A stretch of DNA of 64,000 bases from Bombyx mori (lineage: Eukaryota > Arthropoda > Insecta > Lepidoptera > Bombycidae): contig NC_085129.1 in the NCBI RefSeq assembly GCF_030269925.1, positions 28,501-92,500 on the forward strand, in the 5' to 3' direction. The notes under the pieces are model-generated. The model was given only the letters and a program-made list of their open reading frames with translations, had not been told where the DNA came from and searched no databases. The first letter of the stretch is position 1, and every line of letters begins with the position of its first letter. Shown here piece by piece: positions 29,575-37,856 of this stretch. The position numbers and the translations under genes are program-made.

Positions 29575-32500
29575 CTACAGGGGCCGGGACGTACGGGCGT
29601 ATTCCCGCCTCCGGCCCCCGGCTCGACGGCGACGGATCGGTGCGGAAAGGGAAGAGCTCTCCCTCTCTCGCTCCGCCGCCTCCTTCTGCGAGATGGTGGA
29701 CTCGCAGAAGTCGAGCATCGCCTTCCAGGACGCATCGCTGCCGAGCATCGTAGCCACGACGCGCGGCAGCGAGAGGTCCTCTCCAATGACCGCGACGAGG
29801 GCGGCGCGCTGCTCGTCGAATCCAGAGCAACGCGCCAGCGTGTGTTCCGCTGTGTCATCCTCGTCGCGGTCCGCGCAGTGATGGCACTGCGCCGTCGGTT
29901 CCCTTCCGGCTATCTTGTGCAAGTACCGGCCAAAACAACCATGGCCGGTCAACATTTGCGTCAGCCGGAAGGTGAGGCATCCGCGGTCGCGGCCCACCCA
30001 GTCCGCGAGAACCGGGCGGACCGCCTCGACGGTACGGAGGCCGGCCGACGGGTCCGCCAAGCGGCGAGACCACGCCTCCAGCACGGACCGCCGAGATTGG
30101 AGCCTCCGCGCTCGAACTACTCCTTCGCCGGGGCGCCCTTCCCCCCTAGAGCGGAGGTCGCTACGCCACCGGTAATCGGCAGCGAGCGCCTCCGCCTCCA
30201 GGTCCCAGGGTGGCGCCCCAGCGAGCAAGCACGCCGCCTCGAAGGAGACGGTGCGGTATCCTCGGATCGCCCTGACCGCGATCGCGCGCTGCGGACGTCG
30301 CAGCGCGGCGACGTTCTGGCGGGTCAGGGCGTGGCACCATACGGGCGCGCCGTATAGTGCCATCGACCGCACCACCCCCATGTAGAGGCGGCGCGCCACC
30401 TGATCGGGACCCCCGACGTTTGGAAGCAGCCGGCTCAAAGAGCCGGCCGTCGCCATCAGTCGAGGGCCCAACTTCGCGAAGTGAGCGCGGAAGTTCCACC
30501 GACCATCCAGTTCAAGGCCGAGGTACCGAAGACCGGTCACCCCGACCCCGACGCGGACGCCTCCGATCACGAGGTGGGCACCCAGAGGCGGCGCTCGTCC
30601 CGGCCCGTGAAACAACAGGGCCTGGGTTTTGTCGAGCGCCACCTCGAGTCCCAGCCGTCGGATCCTTGTGACGACGTGTGCCACGCCTGCGCACGCCAGA
30701 CGAGCAGACTCCCGGTAGTCCCTCCCCGGAGCCACGACCAGAGTGTCGTCAGCGTAGCAAATGACGCTCAGCCCGGGGAGGGGACCCCGTATGACGCCCC
30801 GCAGGACCCAGTCGTAGCCGATGTTCCACAGCAGGGGGCCCAGGACGGACCCCTGCGGAACACCGCGCTCGACGGGGAAGCGGTACATCGCCCCACCGTG
30901 TCCGATGCACTGGATCGACCTGCCCTCGAGGTAGGAGCCGATCAGTCGGCGGAGGTATGCGGGGACGCCGTGATACTCCAGCGCCCCCGCGATCACCGAC
31001 CAGGGCAGGGTGTTGAAGGCGTTCCTTACATCTAAGGATAACGCCATCGCCACCCCGCCCCGGGATACGGCTTCATCGGAGAGGGCCCGCACGCGCAGAA
31101 TTGCGTCGATAGTCGAGCGGCCCTCTCTGAAGCCGTATTGCTCCGCCGAAAGATCGGGACCCGTCTCGGTCAGGTGCCGGACGATGCGGGCCGCGACGAT
31201 CCTCTCGAGCATCTTGCCCGCTTCGTCCAGCAACACGATGGGGCGATAGCCCGCGGGTGAGTCCGCGGGGCGCCCGTCCTTCCGCAGAAGGACCAGTCTG
31301 CCCGTCTTCCATTTCGACGGGAACCGTCCCGACTCGAGGCACGCTTCGAAAAGCCCCCCGAGCCGGTCCCCTAGGGCCTCGAAGGCCAAGCTCCAGACCC
31401 GGCCGTGAACGCCGTCAGGGCCGGGGGCCGTGTCCTTCGCTCTCATTTTGGACACGGCCGCATGGATCTCCGCCCCCGTGATAGGGGGAGGGGGCTCCTC
31501 GGCAGTGGGAACGCTGGGGCGACGCGGAGGCGTGCCCCACGTGGCGTCCATCTGGGGGGGCTCAAAGTCTCCCCCCGCTGCTGGCGGGAAAAGCGCAGAA
31601 ACTATTTCCCGCAGCTGCCGAGGCTGGAGCCGCTCGGTCACCGGGAGCGCCCACGGCTGCAGTTTCCTGCGAACCATCTTGTATGGGCGCCCCCAGGGAT
31701 CTTCGTCGAGCGACTCCAGGAGAGTCTTCATGCTCTGCTTCTTGGCCTCGCCGATGGCCAGCTGCAACGCCGTCTGCTTTTGACGACAGTCAGCGTGCAG
31801 CCGGGCCGCCGTCTCCGCGAACGTTGCGTCGCGACTACGGCGGCGGCGGTGGCGTGCGCTCCGGCGGCGCGCCCTCACGCACTCCTCTCGGAGTCTTGCG
31901 ATCTCGGGCGACCACCAGAATGCACCCCCACGTGGTGCTCGGGGGCCGACCCGGGGCATGGCGGCATCACAAATGTTTGCCATGGTGCCCCGGAACCAGT
32001 CGACCTCCGCATCCACGTCCGCGAGCCGCGCGGGTTTTGGCGCCCACGCAGCAACAGCGGCCGCCTCCATCAGCAACTCCTTGTTCATCCTTTTCAAGGC
32101 CCACCTGGGGAACGAACGGGGCGCACCTTGCGGGAGCTCCTCCTCACCGCGGGCGCCCGCGGCTGACGACGAAGACAAGGAGGAGGCGGAGAGCTCGAAT
32201 CGGACGTATCTGTGGTCCGAGAGCGTCTCCGCCCCCTCGAGTACGCGCCAGCCGCGGGTGCGGCGCACGGCGGACGGGGACGCGAACGTCACGTCCACGT
32301 GAGATTGCCCGTTCCACCGCACGCAAGTCGCGACCGTGCCTCTGTTTAGGAGACAGAGGCCGGTCGCGATCGCCCACTCCGAAAGGGCCTCGCCTCGCGC
32401 ATCCGTGCGGGGGGAACCCCAAGCCGTGCACTTGGCATTGAAGTCCCCCGCGACGATGACAGGGCGGGACCCGAGGCGGTGTAAAAGCGCCTCGAGCCCG

Positions 32501-32823
32501 CCCAGAAACCGTTCGAATTCGGCGAGGCTCCTGTTCGGAGAAAAGTACGCCCCGATCACGACGGTCCCGTCGATCCTAGCCGCGACGTACCCGGGTCCCC
32601 TGGCCACCATATCCAAGGGGGGTAACGCCGCGGACTGTCTCAGTACGATGGCCACGGAGCCGTCGACGTCCCCGATCCAGCAGTCCTGGTCGGTGGGGAC
32701 GAAGTACGGCTCCGCAGCGACAGCGACGTCGATTGACCACTCCGCCATGGTGTGGACGAGGAGATCCTGTGCCCTGGCGGAGTGGTTCAAATTGCACTGG
32801 AGGAAGCGGTGGACGCAACCCAT
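29575..32823 (-). CDS. B2 ORF2, endonuclease-reverse transcriptase (1082 aa)
   Basis: Intact polyprotein for target-primed reverse transcription into telomeric repeats. The endonuclease (1-~215) has AEPYFVPT, GAYFSPNRSLAEFE, GDFNAKCTAWGSP and SDHRY near 203. The RT has a DGRPADSPAGYRPIVLL entry block, YGFREGRST, motif A SLDVRNAF with Asp near 598, GVPQGSVLGPLLWN and YADD near 690. A C-terminal region carries a CHHCADRDEDDTAEHTLARC zinc knuckle near 975-1000. No RNase H motif is visible, unlike the TRAS-like ORF2s. The ATG at 32823 shares its A with the ORF1 TAA (TAATG), the junction reported for silkworm SART1, where ORF2 is made by termination-reinitiation. Confidence 0.95.
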   Translation of the reverse strand: MGCVHRFLQCNLNHSARAQDLLVHTMAEWSIDVAVAAEPYFVPTDQDCWIGDVDGSVAIVLRQSAALPPLDMVARGPGYVAARIDGTVVIGAYFSPNRSLAEFERFLGGLEALLHRLGSRPVIVAGDFNAKCTAWGSPRTDARGEALSEWAIATGLCLLNRGTVATCVRWNGQSHVDVTFASPSAVRRTRGWRVLEGAETLSDHRYVRFELSASSLSSSSAAGARGEEELPQGAPRSFPRWALKRMNKELLMEAAAVAAWAPKPARLADVDAEVDWFRGTMANICDAAMPRVGPRAPRGGAFWWSPEIARLREECVRARRRSARHRRRRSRDATFAETAARLHADCRQKQTALQLAIGEAKKQSMKTLLESLDEDPWGRPYKMVRRKLQPWALPVTERLQPRQLREIVSALFPPAAGGDFEPPQMDATWGTPPRRPSVPTAEEPPPPITGAEIHAAVSKMRAKDTAPGPDGVHGRVWSLAFEALGDRLGGLFEACLESGRFPSKWKTGRLVLLRKDGRPADSPAGYRPIVLLDEAGKMLERIVAARIVRHLTETGPDLSAEQYGFREGRSTIDAILRVRALSDEAVSRGGVAMALSLDVRNAFNTLPWSVIAGALEYHGVPAYLRRLIGSYLEGRSIQCIGHGGAMYRFPVERGVPQGSVLGPLLWNIGYDWVLRGVIRGPLPGLSVICYADDTLVVAPGRDYRESARLACAGVAHVVTRIRRLGLEVALDKTQALLFHGPGRAPPLGAHLVIGGVRVGVGVTGLRYLGLELDGRWNFRAHFAKLGPRLMATAGSLSRLLPNVGGPDQVARRLYMGVVRSMALYGAPVWCHALTRQNVAALRRPQRAIAVRAIRGYRTVSFEAACLLAGAPPWDLEAEALAADYRWRSDLRSRGEGRPGEGVVRARRLQSRRSVLEAWSRRLADPSAGLRTVEAVRPVLADWVGRDRGCLTFRLTQMLTGHGCFGRYLHKIAGREPTAQCHHCADRDEDDTAEHTLARCSGFDEQRAALVAVIGEDLSLPRVVATMLGSDASWKAMLDFCESTISQKEAAERERESSSLSAPIRRRRAGGRRREYARTSRPL

Positions 32824-35252
32824 TACGGGGCTACGTCCATCGCTCCCTCGTCTGTCCCGCCCTGCGGCTGCTCTGGTGCCGCGGCGGGAGCTGACTCACC
32901 GGCTGCCCTTTTTGCAGCCGGCTTCTTTTTCTTTCCGCCCCTCCTCGTTTTTGTAGAGGAGGGGGCGGATTTACACGCCGGGCCCCCGGCCCGGTGGTCG
33001 GCCTTCCTTTTGGCCGCGTCGCACAAGACGCAGTGCGGCGCGGCTGTGGTGCAGGAGGCTGCCTTGTGCCCCGGTTGGCCGCAGCGGAAACACAAGCCGC
33101 TGCGGTCCACGGTCGAGGGGCACTTGGCGAGGCCGTGGCCGGTGCCGAAGCACCGAAGACAACGCCACGGCCTGGCATCCTGCAGCTGCACGTGGGCCAC
33201 TACCCAGCCCACGCGCAGCCTTCCGGGGCTGTCGGAAGGCCGCCCCTGTGGAGGGGTGGCCAGGAGGGTCGCCGTTGCAATCGGGCAACGCGCCCACGCC
33301 GTCCGGGTTCCGGAATATGTCACCCGGAGCTCTCCGACTTTGACGTCGGCGAGGGCGCAGTTGCCCTGCGACGCAATGGCTGCGGCGACCTCCTCCTTTG
33401 TGGCGCACTCGTCGAGGCCCGTGATTTTAACTTCTCCCATCTTCAAGGGCCGCGCGATGCGCACCATCTCGGGGTCCGGCAGAATTTCTCGAAGCCGGGC
33501 CGCCAGTTTTTCGGCCGCGGCGTTCGTGTTTTCGCCGGGGCACTCCAAAAGACGAGCCCCGTTGGCCGTCTGCCGGACCTTGACGCCACCCTCCACGCCG
33601 AGGGCGTCCACATTTACGCCGCCGCGCGCCTGGGTCATCACGTCGTGGTATGTGATGCCCTTTTCTTTGGCGGCCGGCAGCAGCTCCAATACCACTGCAG
33701 CCGACCGCGGGGCCCGCGGCTTTCTGCGTGCTCCTCTCCTTCCTTTTTGGCCCCTCGGCTCCGCTCGACCCTCTTGGCGGGGAGCGGTGGCCGCAGGGGC
33801 GGGCTTGGGACGCGGCGCAGCAGGCGCCGCCACTTTCCTAGGCCCACGCCGCACTACCGTCGTCCAGGCCTCTTCCATATTGGCCGGGGCAGGGGGCAGT
33901 GGGCGGGGCTGGGGGGTCGGGGCCGGTTTGGCGGCGTTGACGCCCCCCTTCTTCTTATTTCGGCTCCTGCCGGGCCCCGCCTTCGCAGGCTGGGACGGGG
34001 CAGGAGCATTCTTCTTAGTCTTCCGCTGGCCGGTGACTGGTGCTCCTGAGGGGGCGGGTTTTGGTGCCCCCGTATTTTGTTGGTTCCGCGGGTCCGTTGG
34101 TCCAGGCTTGGCCGGAACAGCAGCCGAGGCGACCGGGCGTGCCGCAGGTGTCGCGCCCTTTGTAGGGCCGCCATAAGTTCTGACGGCCACTATTTTCCGG
34201 GGCGCTGGCAAGGGCGCACTGCCTTTCGCCTCATGGGCGAGGGGCGGCCTCGCACGCTCCACCCTGGAGCTGCGTGCTTCCTGTATGAGGAGCTGCCGCC
34301 TCAGCTCCTCGACCTCAGTGAGGCCTTCTGCTTCGGGCGGAGGAAGGACAGGGGCCGAGCTGCGTTGCCGCTCGATGAGATCGGCAACCATTGTTCGCAG
34401 CTCGGCCATGTCGACGCGGAACTGTCCGTTCTCCGCCCGAAGTCGGCCATTTTCCTCCGCCAGTTGCTCAAGGCGGGCGTGCTGCAGGGCTATTTCCTGC
34501 CGCAGGCCTGCCGTTTCCGTGGTTGTGGTGCGGTCCACAACGTCCTGCAGCCGTTCCTCGAGTGTGGCGGCCGCCGATTTCATGGCCGACACTTCTGAGC
34601 CCTTGAGGCCTCCAGTGGATTTAGCCGCAATGGTCGCGACTATCTTCCCGACTATTTTACAAGCTCGGAGGGGGTCAGAGGGACCCACCTCCGTCAGGGA
34701 TCGCTGTAGGCGCTCAACCTCTTCTATTTTCCTATTTTTATTTTTCGCCTCACGGCAGGCGGCTCTGAACTGCGCCGAGGAGGCAGCGTCCAGTCCGCAA
34801 GACGACGGCTTCTCAAAATCAGTGGCGGGCGGCGCCGCAGCAGCCGCCGGCCCTTCCGCCAACGCCATGTACTTGGCGCTGGCAGGCTCTCCTTCCGATG
34901 AATCGGACGGAGCGGAGGACGCCGGCCGACGAGCCGACTTCCGCTTCCGCCGAGTCCGCTGCCGATCGCAATCGGCAAACAGCGCTGGCGTCTCCCGCCC
35001 ACTAGACGCGTCGCCCCTTGCGGAGCTCCGCGCCGAGTACAGCGAGATTAAGCTCTCGCAGCGCTCAATTACTACGGTTGGGACTCTGTCCCTTACGCGA
35101 CCCGTATTGTCGCCCCCATCCTCGTGGCAGTGTTTGCCCCCCCCAGAAACGGTGGGGCAGCGTGCGGCCGATCGCTCGACCGCACGGAGGGATTCTCCCC
35201 CCGCGGAGCGGGAGGTACCCTCCTGGGGTAATAACTTTTCAACAGATGCCAT
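32823..35252 (-). CDS. B2 ORF1, gag-like protein (809 aa)
   Basis: Gag-like protein. It has a conserved N terminus (1-45), a basic Arg/Lys stretch near 95-105, coiled-coil heptads near 235-300, a long Pro/Ala/Thr/Lys linker near 320-490, a gag core near 500-690, zinc knuckles near 697-760 (CLRCFGTGHGLAKC, CFRCGQPGHKAASC, CVLC...H...C) and a Lys-rich tail. It is identical to B4 ORF1 except for a few residues in the last ~35. The start at ATG 35252 matches the other copies. The SART ORF1 protein is known to direct the complex to telomeres, so this is the likely role. Confidence 0.95.
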   Translation of the reverse strand: MASVEKLLPQEGTSRSAGGESLRAVERSAARCPTVSGGGKHCHEDGGDNTGRVRDRVPTVVIERCESLISLYSARSSARGDASSGRETPALFADCDRQRTRRKRKSARRPASSAPSDSSEGEPASAKYMALAEGPAAAAAPPATDFEKPSSCGLDAASSAQFRAACREAKNKNRKIEEVERLQRSLTEVGPSDPLRACKIVGKIVATIAAKSTGGLKGSEVSAMKSAAATLEERLQDVVDRTTTTETAGLRQEIALQHARLEQLAEENGRLRAENGQFRVDMAELRTMVADLIERQRSSAPVLPPPEAEGLTEVEELRRQLLIQEARSSRVERARPPLAHEAKGSAPLPAPRKIVAVRTYGGPTKGATPAARPVASAAVPAKPGPTDPRNQQNTGAPKPAPSGAPVTGQRKTKKNAPAPSQPAKAGPGRSRNKKKGGVNAAKPAPTPQPRPLPPAPANMEEAWTTVVRRGPRKVAAPAAPRPKPAPAATAPRQEGRAEPRGQKGRRGARRKPRAPRSAAVVLELLPAAKEKGITYHDVMTQARGGVNVDALGVEGGVKVRQTANGARLLECPGENTNAAAEKLAARLREILPDPEMVRIARPLKMGEVKITGLDECATKEEVAAAIASQGNCALADVKVGELRVTYSGTRTAWARCPIATATLLATPPQGRPSDSPGRLRVGWVVAHVQLQDARPWRCLRCFGTGHGLAKCPSTVDRSGLCFRCGQPGHKAASCTTAAPHCVLCDAAKRKADHRAGGPACKSAPSSTKTRRGGKKKKPAAKRAAGESAPAAAPEQPQGGTDEGAMDVAP

Positions 35253-36101
35253 TATACATTTTTTCCTTTTTTATTAACCAGGGGTCGGTCCCCTGGGGTC
35301 TGGTTGGTACCCTTGGGACTGGACTCCCTCCAGCCATTCATCCCATCGCCGGGCACCAGAGCTTAGGATTGGGGCATTTTTTAAAGAGGTTTACGTCCTC
35401 GCGGCCCCGTGCCTCGCGGCAGCGGCCCCCGTCCCCCACGCGGTGAGGATTACGGGTTGGCCGGCGGCCCGCCGAGTGCAACGAGCAACACGGCAGACCA
35501 CCGCCCGACGCTCAAAAGAGCAGCAACGACGAAGCCACGCCGGTATACCGGTACCCCCCTCTGGAGGGCGTGCCCCTGTAGCCGAAGCCGGGGACATGGC
35601 GACCAGCGGCCGGAAGATGCGTAAGCAACGCCGGCTCACTTCTCCATCGAAAAGGCAGGCCAAAAGTGGCCCACCATCTCCCATGGGTTACGTCCGAAAC
35701 GGGTCGGACGTGACCCGAAGAAAAACAAAAAAGGGGGAAGAAAGGGGAAAAGAGAGGGAGCCCGAGCGTCTCCAGGAGGAACACCCTTCAGCGAGTGAAG
35801 GGCGTGGAGAGCCCGCAACTCCCCCTGCTGGTTTTGGTCCGCGTCATCCGATCTCTTTCGTTGCAAGGCCTAACTAGGCTACCCTACTCCTACATCTAAC
35901 CTACCTCCCTAACACCTAAGAATCCTTGCAACGAAAAAGATCGGACGATACCCCTGGGAGTGGGACTGTTCCCAGAGGATCCCGTTATCCGCCACCTACG
36001 GACGCGCCCGGTGGAAGTCCAGCAAAACTCCCCCACAGACGGAGCCCCCGGCCACGCAGAGTGCGCGCCGGGGGGCCCGCCCAGGTCCCTCGGGTCGGGA
36101 A
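35253..36101 (-). promoter_or_regulatory. B2 5' UTR (849 bp)
   Basis: Leader with the pre-AUG hairpin at 35278-35296 and the inverted repeat at 35849-35943. Its 5' terminus in sense is GGTTCCCGACCCGAGGG, four to six bases longer than in B1 and A1. Confidence 0.7.
35849..35943. repeat. 20-bp inverted repeat enclosing a CCTA-rich loop in the family B leader
   Basis: Left arm 35849-35868 and right arm 35924-35943 are complementary at 19 of 20 positions. The 55-bp loop has degenerate CCTAA, CCTA and CCTAC words. Same structure in B1 (about 28787-28882) and B4 (about 44128-44222). It is absent from A1, where the flanking leader is otherwise alike. Confidence 0.8.
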
Positions 36102-36108
36102 CCTAACC
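36102..36108. repeat. Single telomeric unit CCTAACC between B2 and B3
   Basis: Seven-base spacer before the T23 tail of B3. Confidence 0.95.
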
Positions 36109-37298
36109 TTTTTTTTTTTTTTTTTTTTTTTCGGGTAGAGGGCCGAACCTCCTACGAGGTCCCCGCGCAAAAGGGGCGCGCGGGGTATGTGAGACTCAAC
36201 GATCTGCATGGTGTTGTGAGCAGACCGCGGGCCCAAGGATTTTAGAGCCCACCCACTAAACGACTCCTCTGCACTCTTACACCCGACGTCCGATCCCCTC
36301 CGAGGTCAAAACCCGGATGAGGTAGGGGGGCTACCGCGGTCAACACTACAACCAGACGGCGCGGCTCACCCCAAGGACGCCCAGCCGACGGAGCCTTCGA
36401 GGCGAATCGAAGGCTCTGAAACGTCGGCCGTCTCGGTACGGCAGCCCGTCGGGCCGCCCAGACGGTGCCGCTGGTGTCCCGGAATACCCCGCTGGACCAG
36501 AACCAGCCTGCCGGGTCGGGACGCGATACACCGTCGACCGGTCGCTCTAATCACTCCACGGCAGCGCGCTAGAGTGCTGGTAGCGCGCCGCGCGGCCTCA
36601 CCCCCTCAGGTCGCCCCTTGACCTTCACCGGGGGGAGGCCGCCACCTACAGGGGCCGGGACGTACGGGCGTATTCCCGCCTCCGGCCCCCGGCTCGACGG
36701 CGACGGATCGGTGCGGAAAGGGAAGAGCTCTCCCTCTCTCGCTCCGCCGCCTCCTTCTGCGAGATGGTGGACTCGCAGAAGTCGAGCATCGCCTTCCAGG
36801 ACGCGTCGCTGCCGAGCATCGTAGCCACGACGCGCGGCAGCGAGAGGTCCTCTCCAATGACCGCGACGAGGGCGGCGCGTTGCTCGTCGAATCCAGAGCA
36901 ACGCGCCAGCGTGTGTTCCGCTGTGTCTTCCTCGTCGCGGTCCGCGCAGTGGTGGCACTGCGCCGTCGGTTCCCTTCCGGCTATCTTGTGCAAGTACCGG
37001 CCGAAACAACCATGGCCGGTAAGCATCTGCGTTAGCCGGAAGGTGAGGCATCCGCGGTCGCGGCCCACCCAGTCCGCGAGAACCGGGCGGACCGCCTCGA
37101 CGGTTCGGAGGCCGGCCGACGGGTCCGCCAAGCGGCGAGACCACGCCTCCAGCACGGACCGCCGAGAGTGGAGCCTCCGCGCTCGAACTACACCTTCGCT
37201 GGGGCGCCCTTCCCCCCTAGAGCGGAGGTCGCTACGCCACCGGTAATCGGCAGCGAGCGCCTCCGCCTCCAGGTCCCAGGGTGGCGCCCCGTCGGGAA
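36109..37298 (-). mobile_element. SART-like remnant B3 (1.19 kb, 3' part only)
   Basis: T23 tail, complete 3' UTR and the last ~215 codons of ORF2. At 37290/37291 the ORF2 sequence is joined to bases that read GGTTCCCGAC in sense from the telomere inward, the same as the true 5' terminus of B2 and B4. It is therefore either an internal deletion or a truncated copy that regained a 5' terminus. Confidence 0.9.
36646..37290 (-). pseudogene. B3 ORF2 C-terminal fragment
   Basis: Encodes the C-terminal ~215 residues of family B ORF2, including the CHHC...H...C knuckle. It lacks endonuclease and RT, so has no enzymatic function. Identical in translation to the matching part of B4, B5 and B6. Confidence 0.92.
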
Positions 37299-37305
37299 CC
37301 TAACC
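37299..37305. repeat. Single telomeric unit CCTAACC between B3 and B4
   Basis: Seven-base spacer. The tail that follows is T28, C, T8, an interruption shared with B6. Confidence 0.95.
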
Positions 37306-37856
37306 TTTTTTTTTTTTTTTTTTTTTTTTTTTTCTTTTTTTTCGGGTAGAGGGCCGAACCTCCTACGAGGTCCCCGCGCAAAAGGGGCGCGCGGGGTATG
37401 TGAGACTCAACGATCTGCATGGTGTTGTGAGCAGACCGCGGGCCCAAGGATTTTAGAGCCCACCCACTAAACGACTCCTCTGCACTCTTACACCCGACGT
37501 CCGATCCCCTCCGAGGTCAAAACCCGGATGAGGTAGGGGGGCTACCGCGGTCAACACTACAACCAGACGGCGCGGCTCACCCCAAGGACGCCCAGCCGAC
37601 GGAGCCTTCGAGGCGAATCGAAGGCTCTGAAACGTCGGCCGTCTCGGTACGGCAGCCCGTCGGGCCGCCCAGACGGTGCCGCTGGTGTCCCGGAATACCC
37701 CGCTGGACCAGAACCAGCCTGCCGGGTCGGGACGCGATACACCGTCGACCGGTCGCTCTAATCACTCCACGGCAGCGCGCTAGAGTGCTGGTAGCGCGCC
37801 GCGCGGCCTCACCCCCTCAGGTCGCCCCTTGACCTTCACCGGGGGGAGGCCGCCAC
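37306..37856 (-). other. B4 3' UTR and tail
   Basis: Same trailer and hairpin as B2 with a few substitutions. The tail carries one C interruption at 37334. Confidence 0.75.

Larger units (their letters stand above)
29042..36101 (-). mobile_element. SART-like retrotransposon B2, full length and apparently intact (7.06 kb)
   Basis: Complete copy with T20 tail, 3' UTR, 1082-codon ORF2, 809-codon ORF1 and 849-bp 5' UTR. All reading frames are open and catalytic residues are present. From about 32968 to its 5' end it is essentially identical to B4. Its ORF2 and 3' UTR are slightly diverged from the other copies. Confidence 0.95.

Noticed and set aside
35849..35943. A MITE inserted in the SART leader
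   Set aside because: No target duplication is evident and it is at the same place in every B copy. Kept as a structured repeat of unknown origin.
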